A stretch of DNA of 25,633 nucleotides from Chara braunii. Lineage: Eukaryota; Streptophyta; Charophyceae; Charales; Characeae. The stretch lies in assembly GCA_003427395.1 (NCBI GenBank), contig BFEA01000564.1:610208-635840 (forward strand), read 5' to 3'. The notes under the pieces are model-generated. The model made no database searches, was not told the DNA's origin, and saw nothing but the letters and a program-made list of their open reading frames with translations. Shown here piece by piece: positions 8,598 to 17,717 of the stretch; the stretch's first letter is position 1; the number at the start of each line of letters is the position of its first letter. The position numbers and the translations under genes are program-made.

Positions 8598-9794
8598 GAT
8601 CATGCAACGGATGAACAGGCGGAATGCAATTGTCATGGTTGTACTGCAGGCTGCAGCCTCAATGCTTGTATTCAACGCTGACTTGCAGCAGTGCTTGGTA
8701 CTTCTTGCAGATTGTGTTTGTCATAGCATGGTTATGAACTGGTTGGCGATGAGGAATATGGAGAGGGTGATGGATAACGGAAGGAGGATTTGGGTGTTGG
8801 AGCGGAGCGGGGGGGTTTGGAAGGACCTGCAGTGTGTGGGCCACCGACATTACACGGTGTTCGTGAGATTCTGCAGGTTGCCACGTCCACTCTTCCATGA
8901 CATGCTTCAGCGCATCGGTCCGTTGATACAGCGCCAGACCACGAATTGGAGATAGCTTTCGCCGGCGGAGCAAAAATTTGCATGTGCCCTCATCAGGTGG
9001 GAGAGTGGCAGTTACTACAGGCAATCAGGTCACGGGTTGGGCATAGGTCGTATGAGTGCGCTGCAAAGCAACAAGGACGTGGCCGAAGCTATCGTCAGGG
9101 AATACCCTCATGTCATCTCTTGTACACAGGGACGACGTTTAGTGGATCGCATGAATCATTTTGAGCGCAAAGGCTTCCTTGGGTGTGTGGGTGCTATTGA
9201 CTGCACCCATTTGTACATCGAAAAGCCTAGGAATGAACGTCCGGAGTGCTACTTCGATCGCACAAGACAATTCTTCATTGTAGCAGAAGTCGTTTGCGAC
9301 CATGAGTGTCGAATTTATGACGTTTATGTCGGGAGCCCACGATCTGTCCACGACTCTCGCGTGCTGTGAATGTGCCGTCTTTGTGTTCAAGGTGAGAGCA
9401 GCGAAGGTGTGTTTATTGGGGACCTTACATTGTTGCGGGATGACACATCCATTGCACCCTACTTGTTGGGAGATGCGGGCTTTCCTTTGCTCGATTGGCT
9501 GCTAACTCCCCATAGCACATGCAGGGATCGTACCCCCGCGCAGGTCACATTCGATGATGTCCGCTCAATGGCGAGGAATGTCATTGAGCGCACATTCGAG
9601 ATTCTGAAAGGCATCTGGAGGAATTTTGGACGGCGGCAAATCGAGAATTTGAAGACCATTTGATGAAGTTCATGGCGGTGTGCATCTTGCACAATCTGCT
9701 CATCGACTACAAAGTCAAGCTGCAGGACATGATCTCATCAGACGCCGACCCTGACGATGATGGCAGCGACGAGGAGAATCGTCCTCTCAGGTGA
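8584..9794 (+). pseudogene. PIF/Harbinger-type (ALP1-like) transposase, inactivated
   Basis: This is a nuclear DDE transposase of the DDE_Tnp_4 (PF13359) type, which in the family cuts and pastes a PIF/Harbinger transposon. The N-terminal part shows YTVFVRFCRLPRPLFHDMLQRIGP followed by TNWR. The catalytic core has VGAIDCTHLYIEKPRN (Asp codon 9199), DVYVGSPRSVHDSRVL (Asp codon 9352), YLLGDAGFPLLDWLLTP (Asp codon 9472) and ARNVIERTFEILKGIWRNF (Glu codon 9586). The C-terminal block MAVCILHNLLIDY, typical of the family, lies in another frame from 9657 to the TGA at 9792. The breaks are TAG at 8953, TGA at 9367 and one frame change near 9655. All blocks are in order at about 400 codons, close to the normal family length, so inactivation looks fairly recent. 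The true start is uncertain; ATG 8584 sits just after a 16-bp duplication. A domesticated host gene is unlikely given the stops. Confidence 0.88.
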
Positions 9795-9970
9795 CGTCCA
9801 TGTGTTCCATGCAATGCGAGGGATGTGACGGATGACGATGATGTTTGCATCAACTTCCAGGGTTAGACGAGGACGCGGCGGATCAGAGCCAGATTGGTTG
9901 GACACGTCGGTCATCATGTTCGTGGACATGGTTCGTCAGATCCCGGTCCTTGGCGGGCATGAGCGCGACA
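9795..9970. other. Downstream flank of the transposase relic, no gene
   Basis: I see no coding continuation after the TGA at 9792 and could not identify a terminal inverted repeat of the transposon here. Confidence 0.4.
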
Positions 9971-9971
9971 G

Positions 9972-10008
<37 letters not shown>
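9971..10008 (+). repeat. GA microsatellite at the left edge of an assembly gap
   Basis: A GA run leads directly into the gap. Confidence 0.97.
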
Positions 10009-10248
10009 NNNNNNNNNNNNNNNNNNNNNNNNNNNNNNNNNNNNNNNNNNNNNNNNNNNNNNNNNNNNNNNNNNNNNNNNNNNNNNNNNNNNNNNNNNNN
10101 NNNNNNNNNNNNNNNNNNNNNNNNNNNNNNNNNNNNNNNNNNNNNNNNNNNNNNNNNNNNNNNNNNNNNNNNNNNNNNNNNNNNNNNNNNNNNNNNNNNN
10201 NNNNNNNNNNNNNNNNNNNNNNNNNNNNNNNNNNNNNNNNNNNNNNNN
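10009..10248. other. Assembly gap, 240 N
   Basis: The gap is entered from a GA run and left into a CT run on the same strand, so its true content must include a GA-to-CT switch or the join is wrong. Confidence 0.99.
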
Positions 10249-10337
<89 letters not shown>

Positions 10338-10341
10338 TCTC
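10249..10341 (+). repeat. CT microsatellite at the right edge of the gap
   Basis: A CT run of about 93 bp ends in CTCCCTCTCTCT. Confidence 0.97.
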
Positions 10342-10646
10342 TTATACGTGCTAATCATACAAAGATCGTATATATCCATGCATCTTGTTCGATCGTTCCG
10401 ACTGCCGACGCATGAACCCATGAAACGAGAAGGATACATGATCGAAAAAGAAAAAAAAAACTAAAAAAAAAAAAAAATGTTCGCCAAACAAAACAACTTC
10501 GGAAGTTCATGCTTTGAAACGACACAAGTACACGATTGCACATGCATGTGGCAACAATTCGTAACCCGTACTTTGTTGTTTTCGTCTTCTATTTTTATTT
10601 TTCATAAATGTTCATTGACTGGTTGAAAGTTATGACTGTCCGGGGA
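10342..10646. other. AT-rich spacer, no gene
   Basis: Contains two A-rich runs near 10446-10477. No domain or structured element is supported. Confidence 0.4.
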
Positions 10647-11304
10647 GATTGATTGATTGATTGATTACTGGGGTCGGGTTGACCCTTCCCCGTGGGGCAA
10701 AATCAATCAATTAATCAAGCAATCCATGAAGCAACCTATCAATCAATCAATGAACCAATCGATCAATCAATCAACTAACCAATCAATCAATCATTGAACG
10801 AACCAATCAATCAATCAATGAACTAGTCAATCGTCCTCAATCAATCCATAAAGCAACATATCAATCAATCAACGAACCAATCAATCAATCACTGACGTTG
10901 AGTTTCGTTTGTGCGTACTATTTCCTATATCGGGATTGGATTTATTGTTTGGTAGATTGAATGATTGAATGATTGAATGATAGATTGATAGATTGATTGA
11001 TAGAGGTCGCTCTTCCCCGTCTGGCAAAACCCATCCACCATTGAACCGATCTCTCAACCAACCAATCAACCAATGACCTTCTTTTTTATTGATTAAATGA
11101 TTGCTTGATTGCTTAATTGTTTGATTGCGTGATTGCTTGTTTGATTGATTGATTGGGTCAGGGTCGTCCTTTCTCGAGGGGCGTAACCCAGCCATCAATC
11201 AACCAATGAAGCAAGTGTTTAAGCAATTAATGAACCATTCAATGAACCACTTATTGATTGATTGATCGGTTCAGGGTCACCATTTCTCGCTGGTTGCAAC
11301 CCAA
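10647..11304. repeat. Four modules: GATT run, conserved core, then (mostly) AATC run
   Basis: The core resembles GGGTCAGGGTC, then CCTTTCYCG, then GGGGC-AA-CCCA. It appears at about 10669-10702, 11005-11036, 11155-11190 and 11268-11304. Each core has GATT/GATTGA repeats on its left; modules 1 to 3 have AATC/CAAT repeats on the right, clearly in 1 and 3, weaker in 2. The fourth has CAAGCAAT-type sequence there. The flanks are therefore complementary and would fold with the core as the hairpin tip. The cores differ at many positions, so the copies are old. Frames such as 10881-11198 on the minus strand are translations of these repeats. Confidence 0.8.
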
Positions 11305-11664
11305 CAATTTGTCAAGCAATAAAGAGGTCATTCAAGCAATCATTCAAACAAACGATCTATTACTCGATCAGTCTGTCACAAAGCTACATGCGAACAGATA
11401 CATACACACACACACACACACACACATGGTCATCGTTTCTGCACATACACCCAAAGCACGGAAGTCGAAATAAAACCATTAACAATATGAAAGGACAAAA
11501 GAAAACGACAAAAAAAAGTACCTGTATAGTGACTCCCGCCATCCAAATGTTGAGGGCATTTTGTTGCAGAAGTGCAAATGAGGCGTTATGCCTCTCGAAC
11601 TACAGGAAGGCGATGTTCAATTTCTATGTGCAACGCAAACGATGACAAAGCTCACAGCAACCAC

Positions 11665-11668
<4 letters not shown>
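11305..11668. other. Spacer with a CA microsatellite (11404-11426), no gene
   Basis: Apart from the CA run I see no structure and no supported gene. Confidence 0.5.

Positions 11669-11753
<85 letters not shown>
11669..11753 (+). repeat. CT microsatellite 1 of 3
   Basis: CT run of about 85 bp, followed 8 bp later by copy A of a 41-bp word. Confidence 0.97.
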
Positions 11754-11756
<3 letters not shown>

Positions 11757-11761
11757 CGGCG

Positions 11762-11874
11762 TACGCAAGCCCGAACATGACAACAGGTCACATCACCACT
11801 TCTGATTTCCATCGATGCTCAATTTCCAACGACAATGTTGGCGATGGCATAGTTATACAACGACTACCATTGCC

Positions 11875-11943
<69 letters not shown>

Positions 11944-11998
11944 AGTTCACAATATCCTACGCAAGTTCGGACATGACAACATGTCACATCACCACTTT
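11762..11998 (+). repeat. 41-bp direct repeat, two copies after CT tracts
   Basis: Copy A (11762-11802) and copy B (11958-11998) both read TACGCAAG, then CATGACAACA, then GTCACATCACCACTT, with about five differences. Each sits just downstream of a CT tract, giving a period of 196 bp. This suggests that the tract and the adjoining sequence were duplicated together. Confidence 0.85.
11877..11939 (+). repeat. CT microsatellite 2 of 3
   Basis: CT run of about 63 bp between the two copies of the 41-bp word. Confidence 0.97.
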
Positions 11999-12442
11999 CG
12001 AACACGCAGGTCGTCCTTCGGTTGCCAGCTCAACAGGACCGTGAAGATACCCCCTCCCCTCCAATGGCACGTCGAGCTCACATTGGTATAAGGGGCAGTC
12101 ATGCAGCCGCTCCGCGAACTCCTCCGCCATGGCTTCGATGAGGTATCTGATGATGTCACCAACGACATCACGACAGTTGCCATTCCAATTGTCCGGAATG
12201 ATGGGTTGGCGCTTAGTGGCGAAAAGAAGCACGTGAGTCAGACGACTGCCAGCATCACAACCCATCCCCACCATATTGTCCATGGCGCGCATCTCGTCAA
12301 CACGCACCACATAGTACCTCACTGTGTGACTCACCACCTCCTTGCAGAACGCCATCGCACATTGTGTGCCCTGATCACAGCCAGCGCAAGTGCACGATAT
12401 CCGCGTGGCAACCGCACACCGTCTCCGAGACAACAACGACAC
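11984..12442 (-). CDS. Unrecognised open frame, 152 codons
   Basis: On the minus strand a frame stays open from a stop at 12446-12448 to a stop at 11984; the first candidate start is GTG at 12440-12442. The product has no domain that I recognise. It is Cys-containing near the start and includes DNWNGNCRDVVGDIIRYLIEAM in the middle, a mix of hydrophobic and charged residues that looks more protein-like than the repeat frames around it. Against it: there is no ATG at the start, an overlapping plus-strand frame of 183 codons exists, and the 3' end overlaps the duplicated 41-bp word. It may be an exon, a transposon remnant or chance. I assign no function. Confidence 0.2.
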   Translation of the reverse strand: MSLLSRRRCAVATRISCTCAGCDQGTQCAMAFCKEVVSHTVRYYVVRVDEMRAMDNMVGMGCDAGSRLTHVLLFATKRQPIIPDNWNGNCRDVVGDIIRYLIEAMAEEFAERLHDCPLYQCELDVPLEGRGYLHGPVELATEGRPACSKVVM

Positions 12443-12468
12443 TCGTTATCTCGACCTTTCCGTGTGTC

Positions 12469-12470
<2 letters not shown>

Positions 12471-12529
<59 letters not shown>
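12471..12529 (+). repeat. CT microsatellite 3 of 3
   Basis: CT run of about 59 bp. No copy of the 41-bp word follows it. Confidence 0.97.
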
Positions 12530-12532
<3 letters not shown>

Positions 12533-13609
12533 CACTGTCATTGTCTCTCGCTCCCCGTCGTCCTCCCCACCACCCGACGCCAACTTCACGCACTTATGTG
12601 CAACACTCCCCCCCTGGATATCTCCAGCATCTACAGGCTAGCGGCGCAATGACGTTGTCGGTGCGAATACCCTTACAAGGGTATCTGCCCTCGTTTTTGC
12701 AGATAACAGGAAATAAGTTTAGATTAAAGTTTGAGAATATCGCGCGAGGTGCGGTTGCGTCTGCGATTTACGTTGGTTGGATGATTGACTAGGGTAGAAA
12801 GTTTATGGGTGCGCAGATTTGAGGCGTGCATGATCTTTTGTTCTGATGATGATCGTGAAGACGGCGTGGTTGAGGGCAAGGTTTTTATCTCTAACTAAAC
12901 TAGGATTAAAAAGATCTCGTCTACAGTTTGGCATGTTTGACCGTGACATGCGCAGGCACAAGTGAAGTTTGGCCGCTGATGCCGCGACATGTTTCGGTTT
13001 GTTTGTGTGTTGACTGACAGAGGAGTTTCTCTTCGTAGAGTTTCAACGTTGATAGAAGATGGAGCATTGACGGTGGGTTTTGGTGGGTGGTACGACTTGC
13101 GTTGTGGCATCGACGAAAGTCGAGCTAAGTAGCGCAGATATCTATGCGGTCGTGGGTTCGGATACAGGCCGAGGTGTGGCCCAAAACGTCTTTTTGTGTG
13201 GCCTTGCGCACCTCGTTGCACCACTTTATATGGCATCTCGCGCCAGCTGGTCTCAGACTTAGGCTTAGCCCTATGGGTTATGACATTGAACAATTACTAT
13301 GAAGGTACGGGGATCGAGTTTAGCAAGCGACGACGATGGAGCATTTGAAAGGGAACCGTGGGGTTGAGGGCTCGACGGGGCTATCCCCCATGGGTTTTGC
13401 CAATGGTAGGATTAAGGAGATATCGCGGTCCTTCCCCATTTTTCTTTGCGGTCCCGACGACTCGCCGCACCTAGTTTTCTATTATTACTCTATCATTTAT
13501 TCTTATCTGAGTTAAAAAGCCCAACTGTCAGGAGCGGGGCTGGTACCAGTTCGAGGTCCGCAGTGGAAACTGAGAAGAGGGGGAGGGGCTTTTTCCTTTA
13601 GCTGATTCG
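12530..13609. other. No gene recognised
   Basis: About 1.1 kb without a supportable gene. Near 12671 there is a small hairpin (ATACCCTT, AC, AAGGGTAT). Short frames on both strands, for example 13080-13262, show no domain. Confidence 0.4.
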
Positions 13610-13747
13610 ATGGGACTGGACGCCGAAGATCGAGTACTACGAGCACTATGTTTGAAGGGTGGGATGAATAGCAGTATCCCAGAAGAGCTACTCGCTAGCT
13701 GTGTTCGCCGCCTCCTCAACTTTAGCTTGCAGGGCTTGATCCCATGA
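13610..13747 (+). pseudogene. Short coding-like frame, 45 residues
   Basis: From ATG 13610 to TGA 13745 the translation is well balanced, with an acidic start, a LRALCLKGG block and PEELLASCVRRLLNF. It looks like an amphipathic helical fragment rather than a translated repeat. The in-frame stop upstream is at 13571. I do not recognise it. Because 14207-14605 shows a similar decayed coding signal on the same strand, both may come from one retroelement gag-like gene; that link is inference. Confidence 0.25.
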
Positions 13748-14206
13748 TTGACAAGTTGTACGTAGGGGTCATTAGCCCTGAGCCCTGTTGGGCTTGATCC
13801 CTAGATTAGTAGTTGGTAATTTTTATTTTTTTTAGCAGTCTTCGGCATCTTAAGTCTTATCCACGTATCCTAGCTTTCGACCCCTTAAACCTAGCCCTTC
13901 AGCTGCATACAGGCGGACGAATCATGGTTGTTCGGCCGTAGATATTTGCAGTTCGGACGGTCAGATAGGAGGGTAGGAGACTGTAGAGGAAGGCCAGGTG
14001 GGAATAGGCCGAGGGAACCGAGGTAAGTAACGAAGGAAAAGCAGGAGGAGCTGGGCGATATCGGCATGCAAGTTGGCCATGTGGCTTGGACAGGGAGGGG
14101 AAAAGACTAATCGGCCGATGACTGCATGGGTTTATTTCTTTGCAATATTTTCTAAGATGAGGATTTCGATACTACTGCGCTATCATAGGGCCGCTGGGAT
14201 CGAGCG

Positions 14207-14605
14207 ATGTATTACGAAGAGATCAAGAGAGAGTGAGCGGCGCTAGCCGAGAGGGAAGAAGGCGATAGGAAGCAACGAAAAAGGGAGTTGAAGGTGGAAA
14301 GTGCTTCGCGCCTCCAATCCTTAACGGATTTCGACAAATTGAGGGCCAAACCCGAGGGATTGGACCAGGGTGACCTAGAATAGGAAGTTAGTTTTGGAAA
14401 AGAGTTAGTAAACAAGGAGTTAGTGGGTAAGCAGATCGTCCGGAGTGTAGCTATGGCCGAAGGAGAAAAGGTGAGAGTAGAGGGTCAAGACGTTATTCGA
14501 TTCTCAAAAGAATCAAGCGAGATGAAGATCTAAACAAGGGTTTTGGAATACTGCGAGTTGAATAGCGTGGCCAGAATTTGTAGTGGGAGGGTGGGTTTGA
14601 TGCTA
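14207..14605 (+). pseudogene. Decayed coding sequence, gag-like in composition
   Basis: One frame keeps protein-like content for about 400 bp across stops at TGA 14234, TAG near 14381 and TAA near 14531, then ends in several stops after about 14612. The translation is rich in Glu, Lys, Arg and Leu (for example EEGDRKQRKRELKVES, then LTDFDKLRAKPEGLDQGDLE) and would form a coiled coil. That is common in the N-terminal part of plant retroelement gag proteins but is not diagnostic. There is no zinc knuckle or protease nearby. An alternative is a dead host exon. Confidence 0.35.
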
Positions 14606-16703
14606 GGTGAGTAGAGGATTGCGTGGTAGTAGTGAAGCAAGAAGAGGTGGCGGGCTAAGAAACAGTCCGTTCGATGGTTTTGCCTATGAGAACGGGTGGG
14701 TGGAAGTAGCACTTTAGGGGCTTTAGTGCTAGTCGAATCCGATAGTGAAGTCAAATTTCCCAGACAGAAGGCAGGTTTTTGAGTTACAGTAAAGATGGAG
14801 TGCGCATGGGAGCAACTTTTCTTTTTGAGTTGAATGAATACAGGTGTGTTTTTGTGGAAGATTCATCGTGGTCATTGTGAGTGGGGGGGTTCACCTTTCG
14901 AGCCGAACCGGGGAGCGGAGCGCATGGGCGAATGCGCTCGACAGTGAAGAATAGAGTTGTAGAGCCAGAGACTTATTTGTTGACCAGCTCGTTGCTCATT
15001 CTATCGTAGGAAGCGGGCCGTTTCTATCACCCTGCGCGCATATCTGGAAGGGAGCGCATCTATCTATATCCGAGCGGAATATTAATTCGATGTTGCTCAT
15101 CCTTTCAGGGGAAGCGGAAGTACCTGGCTGCGAGCAGGAGAAGGGGCGGTGTGATATACCTGGAGGAGATCGGTGAGGTGAGGCAAGTTCGAAGCTGAGT
15201 TGCGGCGAGTTGCGAGACATAACGAGGAAAGAGAGTGGGATGCAGAAGCAGGCGGAATACGTACCTGCAGATCGTAGGAGTGCCTGATCTGGTTGTATGC
15301 CACCATGGCTGCATGTACCTACCTTGAAACGTGGCTTGATGTCTGTGGAACCTAGTAAGGGAAAGTGAGGAATGTCAAGGTGCCTACCTAAGTGAAGCGA
15401 ATGATGGGAGCGGACCAGTAGAGTAGGAGGGGTTGAGGGGATTAACATAGTGTGAGTCTGCAACGACTTTTGACTGTTACTGTTGTGCAATCAGCTGGCG
15501 AACAACTACTATAGTAGCGAGTTACTATCGTAGCCAGCAAGGCTCCGAGTTGGTGTTGCAGCCTGGGCATCTGGTACTGCTATGTGGGACCTGCAGCGGC
15601 GTACGCTATCGCGCACGCTGTCTTAATTGGATGTTTGTCGACCTTGTCCCTATGCCATAGGAAAGAGCACCAGGACGTGTTTTATTGGAGTGAAGCATTT
15701 CGGGGCAACGCCACTGTGTCTCAGTCCAAAGTTGGGATACATTTTTGTTCGACAAAAGTGGCATGACACAATCTGTGGATTGGAGGTCTGTCTGTTGGGC
15801 AATATACTGAACAAGGTATACGGGGCGAGCGAGTTGCGGGCTTGGAGACTTACCTGTGGACAAATGTGTCGACCATTTCACTAGACAAAATAGCAGGGAG
15901 TTAGCTGCATACTGCAGGCTCACCGCTTCCACAGCACCGCCACTGGGTGAAGGGGCGGCAAGCCAACTACATGAGACAGACAAGGCCACCGACTGGTATG
16001 CACTTTACTGTACGAGGTGAGTGGAGAAGTGCCATAGGTTTTAAGGCTCACCGGTGACCAGTGCACTAGAACTGCGAAGTGTTTTGTGATTGCTGGAAGG
16101 GAGGTTATTCTCGTGAGTTAGGAGGTCGTCAAAGGGTTGACTTCGGCAGTTTGACTTCAGAGTTGACTAAGTGTTGCTGCGTTGGCCACCATTGCGGGGC
16201 CCTCAGGCTATTGAAGGCAATAAGGCCCTCTCCTGGGAGTTGATTTTGTCCCCCTCCTGTATCTCGAGAGTCTCAAACCCCTATTCTGCCCTTCTTACTC
16301 TAAGTCTAGTCCAGTTCTGAGAGGAAGGTGGCAGGCGGGATTGCAACCCGTAGGACCGCAACAAGACTCTGTGGGGAGTCAGCACACCCATTGCGGGAGC
16401 TCTGCTGGAACTTAGGAGGAGTTCTGGAGGCATGGAACTGGGAGGTAATCATTTGCTTTCCCTTTATAAACCCAGTTATAATCCTTATCCGTATTCCTTG
16501 TTACATTTTGACTGAGTATACTGTTTGTATTCCTACTTTGACTTTCAGTTTGACTTCAGGACATGATTCAGACTAAGTAAAGGAATGTATCTGCAATGTT
16601 AGTTTGAGTTTCATTGTTTGATTGAAAGCAGATTGTGAGGTTGCATCTAGGGGAAGGATGGAGGAAGGCAGTATTGCTTGAGTTTGACTGGGTCTATCAA
16701 AGG
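14606..16703. other. About 2 kb with no recognised gene
   Basis: I see no domain on either strand. A 164-codon minus-strand frame (14996-15490) is Ser/Pro/His-rich and overlaps other frames. A perfect hairpin GAGCGCAT, GGGCGA, ATGCGCTC lies at 14918-14939. Another small stem (GACTC, TGTGGG, GAGTC) lies near 16370. The stretch could be decayed retroelement or LTR sequence, but I cannot show boundaries. Confidence 0.4.
14918..14939. repeat. Perfect 8-bp stem, 6-nt loop
   Basis: GAGCGCAT at 14918-14925 and ATGCGCTC at 14932-14939 are exact reverse complements around GGGCGA. Confidence 0.8.
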
Positions 16704-16736
16704 TCGGACACGTCTCCATAAGTTTGGGGAGACCGA
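16704..16736 (+). repeat. Stem-loop 1
   Basis: Stem TCGGAC (16704-16709) against GACCGA (16731-16736): five of six pairs, with one A-A mismatch. The 21-nt loop is the most diverged copy (ACGTCTCCATAAG, then TTTGGGGA). Confidence 0.65.
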
Positions 16737-16765
16737 GTGCTATGTTTATTTTGAATTGCCTGAAG

Positions 16766-16801
16766 AACCAGATATGTTCCATAAGTTTGGGTGGTCTGGT
16801 T
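16766..16801 (+). repeat. Stem-loop 2
   Basis: Stem AACCAGAT (16766-16773) against GTCTGGTT (16794-16801): seven Watson-Crick pairs and an inner T-G wobble. The wobble would hold in RNA. Loop matches the 20-nt consensus. Confidence 0.85.
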
Positions 16802-16840
16802 GCTCTGACTTGTGAGGGCTGACTGTGATTGACTTTCAGG

Positions 16841-16876
16841 GACCAAGCATGTTCCATAAGTTTTTGTGGCTTGGTC
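16841..16876 (+). repeat. Stem-loop 3
   Basis: Perfect 8-bp stem GACCAAGC (16841-16848) and GCTTGGTC (16869-16876). Loop has TTTTTGTG in place of TTTGGGTG, which would break the possible inner TCCA/TGGG pairing. Confidence 0.85.
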
Positions 16877-16930
16877 GCTTTGTTTACTTTGGGTTTTCTT
16901 TCAGTTTCTTGTTGTTTTGAACGAGGAGGT

Positions 16931-16962
16931 CTGAGCATGTTCCATAAGTTTGGGTGACTCAG
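16931..16962 (+). repeat. Stem-loop 4
   Basis: Stem CTGAG (16931-16935) and CTCAG (16958-16962) with an inner C-A mismatch. Allowing a bulged T at 16930, GAGG outside pairs with CCTC (16963-16966). Loop matches the consensus. Confidence 0.75.
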
Positions 16963-17003
16963 CCTCTTGTTGCTTTGGTTTTAAGAAAAATGAACTAGGC
17001 TGA

Positions 17004-17043
17004 GGACCAAGACATGTTCCATAAGTTTGGGTGGTCTTGGTCC
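17004..17043 (+). repeat. Stem-loop 5 (longest stem)
   Basis: Perfect 10-bp stem GGACCAAGAC (17004-17013) and GTCTTGGTCC (17034-17043). Loop 17014-17033 matches the consensus exactly. Confidence 0.92.
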
Positions 17044-17117
17044 AACACCACGCACATGCTGGAACCAGAAGATTATAACTTGACTATACGTTATTACTAC
17101 ATTACTTATGCACAGGC

Positions 17118-17156
17118 TAGTCAGACAGGATTCCATAAGTTTGGGTGGTCTGACTA
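17118..17156 (+). repeat. Stem-loop 6
   Basis: Perfect 9-bp stem TAGTCAGAC (17118-17126) and GTCTGACTA (17148-17156). Loop is 21 nt with AGGATTCC in place of ATGTTCC. Confidence 0.9.
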
Positions 17157-17389
17157 TAGCTTATCACAAACTGAAGAGAGTACTAATTAAGAATAAACAT
17201 GTGGTACGAAGGCGCAGACTGAATCTTGAACTAAAAATGATCGGTTCAGTTATATGCTACCTCAAAAGACTAAGTGAAGATAATTATATAAAACTTGAAT
17301 ACTTAAATAGTTCAGGGCGGGTGGCCTAATCATATGCCCAAAGAAGAAAAAAATTGTTGTGCCCTGTGTTTGTGTATACTCAATAGTTG

Positions 17390-17425
17390 AGCTAGACATG
17401 TTCCATAAGTTTGGGTGGTCTAGTT
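17390..17425 (+). repeat. Stem-loop 7
   Basis: Stem AGCTAGAC (17390-17397) against GTCTAGTT (17418-17425): seven Watson-Crick pairs and one G-T wobble. Loop 17398-17417 matches the consensus exactly. It sits 271 bp beyond copy 6. Confidence 0.9.
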
Positions 17426-17717
17426 TTATGCCCTATGTAAGTTGGGTATAAAGGGATAAATCATCGAGAGACAATGAACAATTGTTTGATAAATTGACTT
17501 TGGGATGGTGAGAGTACTTACCTTTGTGGTTTGGCTTGCATGAGACTGAGTGCGACTACTACTTAGATTGAGTTTCAGTTTGATAGGTAGTTGCTTTAGT
17601 TGCTCGCCACGTGCTAGAGCTATAGGAGTTAGTTTCAATTCCTGCATTTTCTGAGCTAAGTTTATTTTTACTTAGGTCGATTTATACATTTTCTGGGATC
17701 ATTTATTATACTTGGTC
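17426..17717. other. Spacer between stem-loop array and A/B array, no gene
   Basis: Moderately AT-rich. Nothing supported. Confidence 0.4.

Larger units (their letters stand above)
16704..17425 (+). repeat. Array of seven stem-loops: constant loop, covarying stems
   Basis: Seven same-strand copies of a loop with consensus ATGTTCCATAAGTTTGGGTG are each enclosed by complementary flanks. The flanks differ between copies: TCGGAC, AACCAGAT, GACCAAGC, CTGAGC, GGACCAAGAC, TAGTCAGAC and AGCTAGAC on the left, each matched on the right. Loop starts are spaced 64, 75, 88, 77, 113 and 271 bp apart. Sequence between copies is mostly unrelated, apart from a loose GTTGCTTTG-like word after several of them. 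The loop may itself pair (TCCA with TGGG). Keeping pairing while changing sequence is the usual mark of a selected RNA or single-stranded DNA structure. A mechanism that copies flanks in inverted orientation could also produce it. I know no named family with this loop. Confidence 0.85.

Noticed and set aside
9832-10464. Long frames across the gap (9832-10464 and others)
   Set aside because: Most of their length is N or dinucleotide repeat.
10881-11198. 105-codon minus-strand frame rich in Asn, Gln and Ser
   Set aside because: It is a translation of the AATC/GATT repeat modules.
14996-15490. 164-codon minus-strand frame
   Set aside because: It is Ser/Pro/His-rich with no domain, overlaps other frames, and lies on a strand where no other coding signal is seen.
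16323-16345. tRNA-like GGGATTGCAACCC near 16336
   Set aside because: There is no cloverleaf around it: matching acceptor and anticodon stems are missing.
16704-17425. CRISPR array
   Set aside because: The conserved unit is the loop of a hairpin, spacing runs from 64 to 271 bp, flanks are complementary to each other rather than unique spacers, and the DNA is eukaryotic.
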